A DNA stretch of 64,000 nucleotides from an uncultured Eubacteriales bacterium (GCA_934486635.1 CAKSPZ010000002.1:248001-312000), one strand, 5' to 3'. Positions 8,543 through 17,105 are shown, numbered from the stretch's first letter. Numbers and translations: made by a program. The notes: a model not told the origin generated them from the letters alone.

Positions 8543-9040
8543 TTATAAAATTTCTTTTACAGTTTTGCCGCGTAATTTTGCAACTTCTTCTGCTGTTCTA
8601 AGGCTTTCTAAACCTTGCATTGTTGCTCTTACTACGTTGCATGGATTGTTTGAACGAAGTGCTTTTGTTCTAATATCTTTTATTCCTGCTGCTTCTACAA
8701 CTGCACGTACAGGGCCTCCTGCGATAACTCCTGTACCAGGTGCTGCAGGTTTCATTAGAACTCTTCCTGCTCCAAATTCACCAATTATTTCATGAGGAAT
8801 TGTGGTGCCTTTAAGCGAAACTTTTACTAAGTTCTTCTTTGCATCTTCAATTCCTTTACGGATTGCGTCCGGAACTTCTCCGGCTTTTCCGATTCCAAAA
8901 CCTACTGTTCCGTTGCCGTCTCCAACTACAACTAGGGCTGCAAACTTAAATATACGTCCGCCTTTTACTGTTTTTGATACACGGTTTATAGCAACTACTC
9001 GCTCTTTTAGGTCCATAGTACTACCATCTATTCTAGCCAA
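8543..9040 (-). CDS. rpsE: 30S ribosomal protein S5
   Basis: The 165-residue protein lies on the mRNA entry side and helps decoding accuracy. The S5 double-stranded-RNA-binding fold (ERVVAINRVSKTVKGGRIFKF) is followed by the C-terminal domain with GVIAGGPVRAVVEAAGI. Spacing is 15 nt to both rplR and rpmD. All hallmark blocks are intact. Confidence 0.97.
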   Translation of the reverse strand: MARIDGSTMDLKERVVAINRVSKTVKGGRIFKFAALVVVGDGNGTVGFGIGKAGEVPDAIRKGIEDAKKNLVKVSLKGTTIPHEIIGEFGAGRVLMKPAAPGTGVIAGGPVRAVVEAAGIKDIRTKALRSNNPCNVVRATMQGLESLRTAEEVAKLRGKTVKEIL

Positions 9041-9055
9041 AAGTATTCCTCCTTC

Positions 9056-9415
9056 TTAGAACTTTAAGCCACCCTCACGGGCACCCTCAGCCAATTCTTT
9101 GACGCGTCCGTGGAATATATATCCTCCGCGATCAAAAACGACCTCTGTTATATTTTTTTGTGCGGCTCGCTCTGCTATAAGCTTACCTACTTTTTTTGCT
9201 GCTTCTTTGTTTCCGCCATAACCATTTAACTCTTTGTCCAGAGTTGATGCTGCTGCTAATGTTACTCCTGCAACGTCGTCTATCAACTGGGCGTAGATGT
9301 TATTTGTGGAGCGGAAAACATTTAGGCGTGGGCGTACAGCAGTTCCCTGTATCTTACCGCGCACTCTTTTGTGTCGGTTAAGTCTGGCTTTATTTGTATC
9401 TGCCTTATTCACCAT
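9056..9415 (-). CDS. rplR: 50S ribosomal protein L18
   Basis: The 119-residue protein binds 5S rRNA with L5. Features are the basic N-terminus RLNRHKRVRGKIQGTA, the RLNVFRSTNNIYAQLIDD strand region and the ending YIFHGRVKELAEGAREGGLKF-type block. It lies 19 nt after rplF and 15 nt before rpsE. Confidence 0.97.
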   Translation of the reverse strand: MVNKADTNKARLNRHKRVRGKIQGTAVRPRLNVFRSTNNIYAQLIDDVAGVTLAAASTLDKELNGYGGNKEAAKKVGKLIAERAAQKNITEVVFDRGGYIFHGRVKELAEGAREGGLKF

Positions 9416-9434
9416 AGTTTATTCACTCCTTTAA

Positions 9435-9983
9435 TTACTTCTTACCGCCCTTACCGGCTTTACCTTCCTTACGGCGGATATGTTCATCAACATATTTTAT
9501 ACCTTTGCCTTTATATGGCTCCGGTGGTCGTTTCTCTCTTACTTGAGCTGCAAACTGTCCTACTTTTTGTTTGTCGGCTCCGTTAATAATTATTCTATTA
9601 GCAGATGGTACTTCTATTGTTATGTCGTCTGTATCAGACATTGTTACTTGGTGTGAATAGCCAAGGTTCATAACTAGATTTTTACCTTGCTTTTGTACAC
9701 GGTATCCTACACCATTTACTTCTAACTCTTTCTTAAAGCCGTTTGTTACGCCTTCAATCATGTTAGCTATGAGTGACCTTGTTAAACCGTGAAGTGATCT
9801 GTTTTCCTTTATGTCATTAGGACGGCTTACTGTAAGTACTCCATCTTCTATTGTTATAGACATATTTGGATGAATCTCTTTTGTTAAAGTCGCTTTTGGA
9901 CCTTTAACTGTTAATACACCGTTTTCAAATTTAACTTCGACTCCGGCGGGAATATTTATAGGTTTTCTTCCAATTCGAGACAT
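9435..9983 (-). CDS. rplF: 50S ribosomal protein L6
   Basis: The 182-residue protein has two tandem homologous domains and sits near the factor-binding site. It starts MSRIGRKPINIPAGVEV, and its C-terminal RPPEPYKGKGIKYVDEHIRR is the L6 signature. The tail is lysine- and glycine-rich (KEGKAGKGGKK). It is 12 nt after rpsH. Confidence 0.97.
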   Translation of the reverse strand: MSRIGRKPINIPAGVEVKFENGVLTVKGPKATLTKEIHPNMSITIEDGVLTVSRPNDIKENRSLHGLTRSLIANMIEGVTNGFKKELEVNGVGYRVQKQGKNLVMNLGYSHQVTMSDTDDITIEVPSANRIIINGADKQKVGQFAAQVREKRPPEPYKGKGIKYVDEHIRRKEGKAGKGGKK

Positions 9984-9995
9984 GCTCTACCCTCC

Positions 9996-10394
9996 TTACC
10001 AAATGAATGCGAGAACTTCGCCACCTACATTTTCTTTACGAGCTTGACGGTCTGTCATTACTCCTTTTGATGTAGACACTATAGCGATACCTAGGCCTTT
10101 CATTACCTTTGGCATATCCTCTGCATTGCTGTATATGCGTAAGCCTGGTTTAGATACTCTCTTAAGACCTGTGATTACTGATTTTTTGTTATCATCGTAC
10201 TTAAGAACAACCTTTATTATACCTTGCTTACCATCTTCTACTACTGTGTAGTTCTTTATATATCCTTCATCAAGCAATATTTGAACAATTGATTTTTTCA
10301 TGTTTGATGCAGGAATCTCTACAGTTTCATGTCTACTAGTGCTTGCGTTGCGAATCCTAGTCAACAAGTCTGCAATTGTATCTGTTATCTGCAT
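9996..10394 (-). CDS. rpsH: 30S ribosomal protein S8
   Basis: The 132-residue primary 16S-binding protein is, in E. coli, the translational repressor of the spc operon. It begins MQITDTIADLLTRIRNA and ends with IVSTSKGVMTDRQARKENVGG EVLAFIW, both diagnostic. It lies 26 nt after rpsN and 12 nt before rplF. Confidence 0.97.
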   Translation of the reverse strand: MQITDTIADLLTRIRNASTSRHETVEIPASNMKKSIVQILLDEGYIKNYTVVEDGKQGIIKVVLKYDDNKKSVITGLKRVSKPGLRIYSNAEDMPKVMKGLGIAIVSTSKGVMTDRQARKENVGGEVLAFIW

Positions 10395-10420
10395 ACCGTT
10401 TATCCTCCTTAGCTAAAAAT

Positions 10421-10606
10421 TTACCAACTGGCCTTCTTTACACCAGGAATCTGACCTTTATAGGCTAACTCTCTGAAGCAGATACGGCAAATTCCGAACT
10501 TGCGAAGGTAGGCATGCGGCCTGCCGCAGATTTTACATCTGTTATATTCGCGTGAAGAAAACTTTGGTGTTCTCTTTTGCTTGATTTTCATTGAAGTCTT
10601 GGCCAC
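10421..10606 (-). CDS. rpsN: 30S ribosomal protein S14, zinc type
   Basis: The 61-residue short S14 carries two C-x2-C pairs (CKIC and CRIC, about residues 24-43), so it is the zinc-dependent type Z, the ancestral Gram-positive form. It starts MAKTSMKIKQKRTPKFSSRE. It lies 12 nt after rplE. No zinc-free S14 paralogue is in the window. Confidence 0.96.
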   Translation of the reverse strand: MAKTSMKIKQKRTPKFSSREYNRCKICGRPHAYLRKFGICRICFRELAYKGQIPGVKKASW

Positions 10607-10618
10607 AATAATCCCTCC

Positions 10619-11158
10619 TTATTTCGCAAACGGAGCGCCCATTAGAGTTAATAACTCTTTGGCTTCTTCGTCAGTGTTTGCGGTTGTTACAAAACAAATG
10701 TCCATTCCACGAACTTTGTCTACTTTATCATATTCTATTTCTGGGAATATAAGTTGCTCTTTGATTCCTAGGTTATAGTTGCCTCGGCCATCAAATGAGT
10801 TTGGATTTATTCCCCTGAAGTCACGAACTCTTGGTAATGCGACATTTAGAAGTCTATCTAAGAATTCATACATCTTGTCGCCTCTTAAAGTTACTTTTAC
10901 GCCTATCTTCATACCTTCTCTAAGTTTGAAGTTTGCAACTGATTTTCTTGCTTTACATACCATTGGTTTTTGGCCTGTAATAGCAGATATATCTGTCATT
11001 ATAGCATCTATAACTTTAGAGTTGTCGCGAGCTTCGCCAGCTCCTACGTTAATTACTATCTTATCAAGTTTTGGTATTTGCATAACACTCTTGTAAGAAA
11101 ATTTATTCATCAAAGCAGGAGCTACTTCTTTAACATATAGTTCCTTTAATCTTGCCAT
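10619..11158 (-). CDS. rplE: 50S ribosomal protein L5
   Basis: The 179-residue protein of the central protuberance contacts 5S rRNA and S13. Typical segments are NKFSYKSVMQIPKLDKIVIN near the N-terminus, GQKPMVCKARKSVANFKLR, and RDFRGINPNSFDGRGNYNLG. It lies 12 nt after rplX and 12 nt before rpsN. Confidence 0.97.
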   Translation of the reverse strand: MARLKELYVKEVAPALMNKFSYKSVMQIPKLDKIVINVGAGEARDNSKVIDAIMTDISAITGQKPMVCKARKSVANFKLREGMKIGVKVTLRGDKMYEFLDRLLNVALPRVRDFRGINPNSFDGRGNYNLGIKEQLIFPEIEYDKVDKVRGMDICFVTTANTDEEAKELLTLMGAPFAK

Positions 11159-11170
11159 GTTCTATCCTCC

Positions 11171-11491
11171 TTAAAGCGACTTTGAACATTTTTTGCAAAT
11201 GCGTGTCTTTGTGCCATCTTCATTTATTTGATGTGCTACACGAGTTGGCTTGCCGCAATGAGGACAAACTATTTGAACTTTGCATGCATACATAGCGCCT
11301 TCAGCTTTTACTATGCCACCTGCTTCGCCCATTTTTTTAGGTTTTACATGTTTTGATACCATGTTTATACCTTCTATTATTACTTTGCCTTCTTTTGGGC
11401 TAACTGCCAAAACCTTGCCTTTTTTTCCACGCTCTTTGCCGTTTAATACGACTACGGTGTCACCCGTTTTTACATGAACTTTTTTTATCAT
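11171..11491 (-). CDS. rplX: 50S ribosomal protein L24 with C-terminal zinc ribbon
   Basis: The 106-residue protein has the KOW fold at its N-terminus (GDTVVVLNGKERGKKGKVLAV). Its tail holds C-x2-C pairs CPHC and CKKC, the zinc-ribbon form found in many Clostridia. L24 initiates 50S assembly. I place the start at the ATG at 11491, 7 nt after GGAGGT; the open frame extends five codons further without a suitable site. Confidence 0.95.
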   Translation of the reverse strand: MIKKVHVKTGDTVVVLNGKERGKKGKVLAVSPKEGKVIIEGINMVSKHVKPKKMGEAGGIVKAEGAMYACKVQIVCPHCGKPTRVAHQINEDGTKTRICKKCSKSL

Positions 11492-11505
11492 AGTGAACAC
11501 CTCCA

Positions 11506-11874
11506 TTAAAGCGTTTCTGGGGCTAAGCTCAATATTTTCATATAATCCTTGTCACGTAATTCTCTTGCAACAGGTCCAAAAATACGAGTTCCCCTTGGGT
11601 TTTTATCATCTTTAATTAAAACAGCTGCATTCTCGTCAAAACGAATGTAAGTTCCGTCTTCACGTCTTACACCTTTAACTGAACGAACTATAACTGCTTT
11701 AACTACATCGCCTTTTTTTACAACGCCGCCGGGTGCTGCTTTTTTTACTGAAGCTACCACAACGTCGCCTATGTTAGCATACCTTCTTCTTGTTCCTCCA
11801 AGCACACGAATGCACATAAGTTCTTTTGCTCCGGTGTTATCGGCAACTTTGAGGTAAGTTTGCTGTTGTATCAC
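11506..11874 (-). CDS. rplN: 50S ribosomal protein L14
   Basis: The 122-residue protein forms intersubunit bridges and begins MIQQQTYLKVADNTGAKELM. The ending VARELRDKDYMKILSLAPETL-type block is also diagnostic. It is 61 nt after rpsQ, slightly wider than its neighbours, and 14 nt before rplX. RNA-binding basic patch GGTRRRYANIGD is present. Confidence 0.97.
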   Translation of the reverse strand: MIQQQTYLKVADNTGAKELMCIRVLGGTRRRYANIGDVVVASVKKAAPGGVVKKGDVVKAVIVRSVKGVRREDGTYIRFDENAAVLIKDDKNPRGTRIFGPVARELRDKDYMKILSLAPETL

Positions 11875-11935
11875 AGTACGTTCCTCCTAACCCTTGTTAG
11901 TTTCTTTGTTTAATCTCTTTTATAAAAAAGCTTTA

Positions 11936-12193
11936 TTATTTTGCTTTCTCCAAGATTTCTACTAAGCGCCATCTTTTATCTTTACTTAAAGGACGGGTTT
12001 CCATAACACGTACACGATCTCCTATTGCACACTCGTTATTTTCGTCATGTGCTTTTAATTTTACTGTACGTTTTATAATTTTGTTGTAAAGCTTATGCCT
12101 TACGCTGTTTTCTATAGCAACTACTATGGTTTTATCCATTTTATTGCTAACTACTTTTCCGACCTCTGTTTTTCTCATGTTTCTATCGCTCAT
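11936..12193 (-). CDS. rpsQ: 30S ribosomal protein S17
   Basis: The 85-residue OB-fold protein binds 16S rRNA near the body. Core motifs are GKVVSNKMDKTIVVAIE and KAHDENNECAIGDRVRVMET with PLSKDKRW. I start at the ATG at 12193 because GGAGGATTAATT immediately precedes it; the frame is open six codons further upstream, but those include the binding site itself. Confidence 0.96.
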   Translation of the reverse strand: MSDRNMRKTEVGKVVSNKMDKTIVVAIENSVRHKLYNKIIKRTVKLKAHDENNECAIGDRVRVMETRPLSKDKRWRLVEILEKAK

Positions 12194-12210
12194 AATTAAT
12201 CCTCCATCCA

Positions 12211-12417
12211 TTACGCTTTAGAAGCGGCGTTCAATTCATTTTGGCGTAGAATTGTTTGAACTCTAGCAATATCTTTTTTTACCGCACTAATACGCATCGG
12301 GTTTTCGAGCTGATTGATGGCAAGTTGAAAACGCAAATTAAAAAGCTCTGCTTTTAAATCTTTTAGCTTTTTTTGAAGCTCTGCGTTAGATAAATTTCTC
12401 ATCTCTGAAGCCTTCAT
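12211..12417 (-). CDS. rpmC: 50S ribosomal protein L29
   Basis: The 68-residue helical hairpin protein sits at the tunnel exit near the SRP and trigger factor docking site. MKASEMRNLSNAELQKKLKD and LFNLRFQLAINQLENPMRI are diagnostic. Its start codon overlaps the rplP stop by 1 nt (TAATG), giving translational coupling. Confidence 0.96.
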   Translation of the reverse strand: MKASEMRNLSNAELQKKLKDLKAELFNLRFQLAINQLENPMRISAVKKDIARVQTILRQNELNAASKA

Positions 12418-12842
12418 TATTGCTCACCATCCGTTTCCTTCTTTGTTACAAACTTGCATTTAATTGGTAGCTTGTTTGCTGCTAATCTCATTGCTTCTCT
12501 AGCTGTTTCTTCTGGTACTCCAGCTATTTCAAACATGATTCTTCCAGGTTTTACTACACATACCCAATATTCCGGTGCACCTTTACCTTTACCCATACGA
12601 GTTTCAGCAGGTTTCTTTGTTACTGGTTTATCTGGGAATATTTTAATCCATACCTTACCGAATCTTTTGCAGTAACGTGTCATTGCTACACGGGCTGCTT
12701 CTATTTGATTAGAGGTAATCCATGCAGGTTCTAATGCTTGTAAACCAAATTCTCCGTGAGAAATTGTATTTCCCCTTAAAGCTTTACCTGTCATTCTTCC
12801 TCTGTGTACTCTTCTGTACTTTACTCTTTTTGGCAATAACAT
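12417..12842 (-). CDS. rplP: 50S ribosomal protein L16
   Basis: The 141-residue protein contacts the A-site tRNA elbow. It starts MLLPKRVKYRRVHRGRMTGK and keeps the RMGKGKGAPEYWVCVVKPGR block. It overlaps both rpsC and rpmC by single nucleotides, the tight arrangement usual in this operon. Confidence 0.97.
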   Translation of the reverse strand: MLLPKRVKYRRVHRGRMTGKALRGNTISHGEFGLQALEPAWITSNQIEAARVAMTRYCKRFGKVWIKIFPDKPVTKKPAETRMGKGKGAPEYWVCVVKPGRIMFEIAGVPEETAREAMRLAANKLPIKCKFVTKKETDGEQ

Positions 12843-13561
12843 TACCTTTTGCCCCCTTCCTTTTTAGGAGCGCGGTTTTCTTTTGGGCGACGAGTTTCTT
12901 TCTTTTCGTTTGTTTCTTTTTGTGCTCTAGCGTCTCCCAATACTTCACCTTTATATAACCAAACTTTTACGCCTAAACGACCATAGGTAGTTGCTGCTTC
13001 TGCAAATCCATAATCGATATCTGCTCTTAAAGTTTGTAGAGGAATAGTTCCCTCATGATAACGCTCTGAACGAGCGATTTCTGCTCCACCTAAACGACCT
13101 GAAACTTGTACTTTGATACCTTTTGCTCCAAATTTCATTGCACGACCGATAGATTGTTTCATTGCTCTTCTAAAAGATACTCTCTTTTCAAGTTGAGCTG
13201 CTATATTTTCTGCTACCAATTGTGCATTCATATCAGGTGATTTAACCTCTATTATGTTAATTAAAACTGGTTTCTTTAACATTTTTTCGCACTGAGCACG
13301 AAGTTTATCTATCTCAGTACCACCTTTACCAATTACCATACCTGGTTTTGAGCAGTGTATATTAACTCTTACTTTTGTTGCATCACGTTCAATTTCTATT
13401 TTGGGTACTCCGGCTGAATAAAGTTGTTTCTTTAATAGTTTGCGGAGGTTATAGTCTTCAACGAGTAAATCACCAAAGTCTTTATCCTTTGCAAACCAGC
13501 GTGAATCCCAATCTTTGATTACTCCTACACGAATTCCGTGTGGATTTACTTTCTGGCCCAT
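12842..13561 (-). CDS. rpsC: 30S ribosomal protein S3
   Basis: The 239-residue protein is at the mRNA entry tunnel and has helicase activity with S4 and S5. It has an N-terminal KH domain with VIGKGGTEIDKLR (the GxxG loop), and a C-terminal domain with GCxG-like SGRLGGAEIARSE. The last 30 residues are a charged, Lys/Glu/Arg-rich tail, as seen in many Clostridia. It is 18 nt after rplV. Confidence 0.97.
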   Translation of the reverse strand: MGQKVNPHGIRVGVIKDWDSRWFAKDKDFGDLLVEDYNLRKLLKKQLYSAGVPKIEIERDATKVRVNIHCSKPGMVIGKGGTEIDKLRAQCEKMLKKPVLINIIEVKSPDMNAQLVAENIAAQLEKRVSFRRAMKQSIGRAMKFGAKGIKVQVSGRLGGAEIARSERYHEGTIPLQTLRADIDYGFAEAATTYGRLGVKVWLYKGEVLGDARAQKETNEKKETRRPKENRAPKKEGGKR

Positions 13562-13579
13562 AGTCTACCTCCCTCTTAA

Positions 13580-13915
13580 CTATTCTTTTTCCTTGAGTAC
13601 TAGGGTCACGTGAGATGTTCTCTTTTCTATTCTATGTGCTCTACCATGATCCTTTGGACGTATACGCTTTAGAATAGGACCCGGACAAACAAAACATTCT
13701 GATATATAAAGTTTGTTTTTATCCATGTTGTGGTTGTTTTCTGCATTTGCTACTGCTGATTTTAAAAGCTTTGATAAATCCTCACAGGCAGCCTTAGATG
13801 TGTGCCCTAGGATACCCGCTGCTACATCAACCGGTTTGTTTCTTATTAAATCAAGAACGATCGAAACTTTACGCGGAGAGATTCTGGCATATTTTAAATA
13901 AGCCACAGCTTCCAT
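13580..13915 (-). CDS. rplV: 50S ribosomal protein L22
   Basis: The 111-residue protein reaches into the exit tunnel with a beta-hairpin loop. The start is MEAVAYLKYARISPRKVSIV and the C-terminal block GPILKRIRPKDHGRAHRIEKR forms the tunnel loop. I start at 13915 because AAAGGAG lies upstream; the frame is open 33 codons further, but that part overlaps rpsS and lacks L22 similarity. Confidence 0.96.
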   Translation of the reverse strand: MEAVAYLKYARISPRKVSIVLDLIRNKPVDVAAGILGHTSKAACEDLSKLLKSAVANAENNHNMDKNKLYISECFVCPGPILKRIRPKDHGRAHRIEKRTSHVTLVLKEKE

Positions 13916-13937
13916 GTTTCTACACTCCTTTCGGCTG

Positions 13938-14213
13938 TTATTTCTTTGTTGTTTTTGATCCGGCATGACCTTTGAATGTTCTTGTTGGTGCAAACTCTCC
14001 GAGCTTATGACCAACCATATCTTCAGTTACATATACCGGCACATGTTTACGTCCGTCATGTACGGCAAATGTGTGCCCTACAAAGTCCGGGAAAATTGTT
14101 GATGAACGGCTCCAAGTTTTTAATACTTTCTTTTCGCCAGCATTATTCATTTCCTGAACCCTTTTAAGCAGCACAGGCTGTACATAAGGACCCTTTTTTA
14201 TGCTTCTTCCCAT
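13938..14213 (-). CDS. rpsS: 30S ribosomal protein S19
   Basis: The 91-residue head protein pairs with S13. It starts MGRSIKKGPYVQPVLLKRV and ends GEFAPTRTFKGHAGSKTTKK, both diagnostic. An AAGGAG ribosome binding site precedes it, 26 nt after rplB. Its C-terminal coding region is covered in another frame by the upstream extension of rplV, which I reject as non-coding. Confidence 0.97.
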   Translation of the reverse strand: MGRSIKKGPYVQPVLLKRVQEMNNAGEKKVLKTWSRSSTIFPDFVGHTFAVHDGRKHVPVYVTEDMVGHKLGEFAPTRTFKGHAGSKTTKK

Positions 14214-14239
14214 ATAAATTAAGCTCCTTTCTGTGTTGC

Positions 14240-15073
14240 CTATTTACCGTTTCTACGCTTAACAATAAACTTATCAGTTCTGTTATGGGTTTTTCTTGTC
14301 TTGTAACCAAGAGCAGGTTTACCCCAAGGAGTAACAGGTCCTGGACGTCCAACAGGGCTTTTACCTTCACCACCACCATGTGGGTGATCGCATGGGTTCA
14401 TAACTGAACCACGAACTGTTGGCCTTATACCCATATTGCGCTTACGGCCGGCTTTACCGATTTTCACGTTTTCATGATCAGTATTACTTACTTGACCAAT
14501 TGTTGCCATACATTCTACAGGAACATTACGTAATTCACCTGATGGTAATCTTAAAAGTGCAAATTTGCCTTCTTTAGCCATTAGCTGAGCCATATTTCCT
14601 GCTGCACGAGCAAATTGAGCGCCTTTACCCGGATACAATTCAACATTGTGGATAAATGTACCGGTAGGAATATTTGATAATGGAAGTGCATTACCTGGTT
14701 TAATATCTGCTGATGCACCTGCTTCAATTTTATCTCCAACTTTTAATCCGTTTGGAGCGATAATGTATCTCTTTTCACCGTCTTCATATTGAATTAAAGC
14801 AATATTTGCTGAACGGTTTGGGTCATATTCGAGGGTCATTACTGTACCCGGAATATCAAATTTTTGACGTTTAAAGTCTATAATACGATATTTTCTACGG
14901 TTTCCGCCGCCTCTATGGCGAACTGTAATTCTACCGTAACTGTTACGTCCGGATTTCTTATTCATTGGCTCAAGTAAACTTTTTTCTGGAGCAACTTTGG
15001 AAAGCCCGGAATAATCTATAACCGACATATTACGTCTTGAAGGTGTAGTCGGTTTAAAGTTTTTAATAGACAT
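14240..15073 (-). CDS. rplB: 50S ribosomal protein L2
   Basis: The 277-residue protein is needed for subunit joining and peptidyl-transferase structure. It shows MSIKNFKPTTPSRRNMSVID, the core block GDKIEAGASADIKPGNALPL and the C-terminal MNPCDHPHGGGEGKSPVGRP containing the essential His. Unusually, its ribosome binding site (GAGGAGAG) lies inside the last codons of the membrane-protein gene that separates it from rplW, 3 nt upstream of its start. Confidence 0.97.
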   Translation of the reverse strand: MSIKNFKPTTPSRRNMSVIDYSGLSKVAPEKSLLEPMNKKSGRNSYGRITVRHRGGGNRRKYRIIDFKRQKFDIPGTVMTLEYDPNRSANIALIQYEDGEKRYIIAPNGLKVGDKIEAGASADIKPGNALPLSNIPTGTFIHNVELYPGKGAQFARAAGNMAQLMAKEGKFALLRLPSGELRNVPVECMATIGQVSNTDHENVKIGKAGRKRNMGIRPTVRGSVMNPCDHPHGGGEGKSPVGRPGPVTPWGKPALGYKTRKTHNRTDKFIVKRRNGK

Positions 15074-15076
15074 CTT

Positions 15077-15484
15077 TTATTCACTCTCCTCATGATGGCT
15101 TTGCGGGGATTGCAGTTCCCCATACTGTGCTGTTTTGCTGTTTCTTTTCAACGTATCTCGTAAGGCTATAGGGAAATACAAAATACCTGTTGTCCACGCA
15201 CATACTTTATCAGGAATCATTCCGTTTCTATATATCATGATTATTATCAATAAAATAGCTGATAAAATAATCCACGGAATTTCTCTTATATATTTTTTAA
15301 GCGTAAACTTTTCCATATTTTTAAAGCACCTTACTCGCGCCCAAAAGAACGAAATAATAAAAGTTAAAACTAATATTATAAACGAATTTAAAATTAAATT
15401 TTTTGAATATACAACTATTAAAAAGTATAATGCAAAAAATAAAACTGTAGCTACAAAATTAATTTTAGCTAATTTATTTCTCAT
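15077..15484 (-). CDS. Unrecognised membrane protein inserted between rplW and rplB
   Basis: I do not recognise this 135-residue protein. Three clear hydrophobic segments are visible (about residues 10-27, 33-50 and 72-89, including FVATVLFFALYFLIVV and PWIILSAILLIIIMIY), with a weaker fourth near 105-117 (GILYFPIAL). A hydrophilic tail rich in Gln, Ser, His and Glu follows. I start at the ATG at 15484, 11 nt after the rplW stop, with no clear ribosome binding site, so translation may be coupled to rplW. An alternative TTG lies three codons upstream. Its final codons supply the rplB ribosome binding site. A gene here breaks a nearly universal order. Confidence 0.75.
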   Translation of the reverse strand: MRNKLAKINFVATVLFFALYFLIVVYSKNLILNSFIILVLTFIISFFWARVRCFKNMEKFTLKKYIREIPWIILSAILLIIIMIYRNGMIPDKVCAWTTGILYFPIALRDTLKRNSKTAQYGELQSPQSHHEESE

Positions 15485-15495
15485 AAAAAGCAAAA

Positions 15496-15786
15496 CTACA
15501 TCATGCTCTCAAAGAACTCAATGGCTTTGCTATCTTCTGTTAATGTAACATAAGCTTTTTTCCATGCTGGAGTGTATCCTTGAGTTCTTCCTTGACGTCT
15601 TAAATGACCTCTAACGTTTAAAGTATTAACTTTAGATACTTTTACTCCGAAAAGTTCTTCTACTGCTTTTTTTATTTCGATTTTGTTAGCATTCTTTGCA
15701 ACCTCGAAAGTGTACATTTTCATGGCGGTTCCATTCATGCTTTTTTCTGTAATTATCGGTCTAATAATAATATCTTGAGCTGCCAT
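15496..15786 (-). CDS. rplW: 50S ribosomal protein L23
   Basis: The 96-residue exit-tunnel protein is the docking site for trigger factor and SRP. It starts MAAQDIIIRPIITEKSM and has the family blocks KKAVEELFGVKVSKVNTLNV and KKAYVTL. It begins at the base after the rplD stop, so the two are coupled. The next gene is not rplB, as usual, but a small membrane-protein gene 11 nt away. Confidence 0.97.
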   Translation of the reverse strand: MAAQDIIIRPIITEKSMNGTAMKMYTFEVAKNANKIEIKKAVEELFGVKVSKVNTLNVRGHLRRQGRTQGYTPAWKKAYVTLTEDSKAIEFFESMM

Positions 15787-16410
15787 TTAAGCATACACCT
15801 CCTCGATTTTGTTAACTGCATCTCTTACTATGATTAGGCTATCATAATTTAAGATATCGTAAACATTAAGAGTATTAACTTGAGCTGTTTTTACTCCTTG
15901 AATGTTTCTAGCTGAATTAATTACTTTTCTATCCATTTCAGGTAAAACCAATAATGCTTTTTTACCTGCATTAACTGCTGATAACATATTTACGATTTCT
16001 TTTGTTTTGTAGTTTTCTAAACTTAATTTATCAAGAATGATAATGTTATTAGTCATAGCCTTTGAAGAAAAAGCAGACTTCATAGCAAGTCTTCTTTCCT
16101 TTTTATTAACTGTAAAGCTGTAGTCACGTGGCTTTGGTGCAAATACTATACCACCATGTCTCCATTGTGGTGCACGAATTGAACCTTGTCTTGCGTGACC
16201 TGTGCCTTTTTGTCTCCATGGTTTACGTCCGCCGCCTGCTACTTCAGCTCTTGTAAGTGCTGATTGTGTGCCTTGACGTCTGTTTGCAAGATAATTTACA
16301 ACCATTTCATGAAGAAGAACCTTATTTGGCTCTATTCCAAAAACAGCATCGGAAAGTTGCATCTCATCAACCTTTTGACCTTTAATATCAAGTACTTCTA
16401 TTGTTGGCAT
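15787..16410 (-). CDS. rplD: 50S ribosomal protein L4
   Basis: The 207-residue protein has a long extended loop reaching the exit tunnel (RQGTQSALTRAEVAGGGRKPW), the most conserved part of L4. GTGHARQGSIRAPQWRHGG is also diagnostic. In E. coli L4 represses the S10 operon by binding its leader; a long leader exists here too (17490-17755), but a match to that mechanism is unproven. It lies 17 nt after rplC. Confidence 0.97.
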   Translation of the reverse strand: MPTIEVLDIKGQKVDEMQLSDAVFGIEPNKVLLHEMVVNYLANRRQGTQSALTRAEVAGGGRKPWRQKGTGHARQGSIRAPQWRHGGIVFAPKPRDYSFTVNKKERRLAMKSAFSSKAMTNNIIILDKLSLENYKTKEIVNMLSAVNAGKKALLVLPEMDRKVINSARNIQGVKTAQVNTLNVYDILNYDSLIIVRDAVNKIEEVYA

Positions 16411-16427
16411 TATGATTCCTCCTTCCC

Positions 16428-17105
16428 TTAAGCCTTAACGCTTTGCTTTAGTACTACTGTTCCACCGTTAGCGCCTGGGATTGCTCCCTTTACAGCTATT
16501 AGATTGTTCTCGTTATCGATTTTTACGATTTCAAGATTTTGAACAGTTACTTTTTCAGCACCTAGGTGACCTGCCATCTTTGTGCCCTTAAATACCCTTG
16601 ATGGGTCAGAGCAAGCACCGATAGAACCACCGTGACGAACTACAGGTCCAGAACCATGAGTTTCTTTTAGACGTCTAAAGTTCCATCTCTTGATAACGCC
16701 TGCATAGCCTTTACCTTTGCTTGTGCCTGTAACATCAACTCTGTCGCCTTGTGCAAAAATATCAGCTTTAATGATATCGCCTACGTTGTAAGCACTGGTA
16801 TCCTCAAAGCGGAATTCGCGAAGAACTCTTTTTGGTGCTACATCAGCTTTTGCAAAGTGACCTTGCATAGGTAAGCTAACGTTTATTGGCTTCTCGTCGA
16901 ATTTAGCTGATCTTGTACCCTTTTTGTATTTGAGCTTTATGTCGCCAAATCCCATTTGTACAGAATCATAACCATCATTTTCAGCGGTTTTCTTCTGTGA
17001 TACAACGCATGGACCTGCTTCTATTACAGTTACAGGAATTACGTTGCCTTTTTCATCAAAAATCTGTGTCATACCGATTTTTTTTCCGATGATAGCTTTT
17101 TGCAT
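16428..17105 (-). CDS. rplC: 50S ribosomal protein L3
   Basis: The 225-residue protein initiates 50S assembly. It starts MQKAIIGKKIGMTQIFDEKG and carries the RVDVTGTSKGKGYAGVIKRW block and the loop HGSGPVVRHGGSIGACSDPSRV that reaches the peptidyl-transferase centre. It lies 68 nt after rpsJ. The gap contains a small 6-bp hairpin. Confidence 0.97.
   Translation of the reverse strand: MQKAIIGKKIGMTQIFDEKGNVIPVTVIEAGPCVVSQKKTAENDGYDSVQMGFGDIKLKYKKGTRSAKFDEKPINVSLPMQGHFAKADVAPKRVLREFRFEDTSAYNVGDIIKADIFAQGDRVDVTGTSKGKGYAGVIKRWNFRRLKETHGSGPVVRHGGSIGACSDPSRVFKGTKMAGHLGAEKVTVQNLEIVKIDNENNLIAVKGAIPGANGGTVVLKQSVKA

Noticed and set aside
13916..14014. 33-codon N-terminal extension of L22
   Set aside because: It overlaps the rpsS coding end, does not resemble L22, and the ribosome binding site is at the later ATG.
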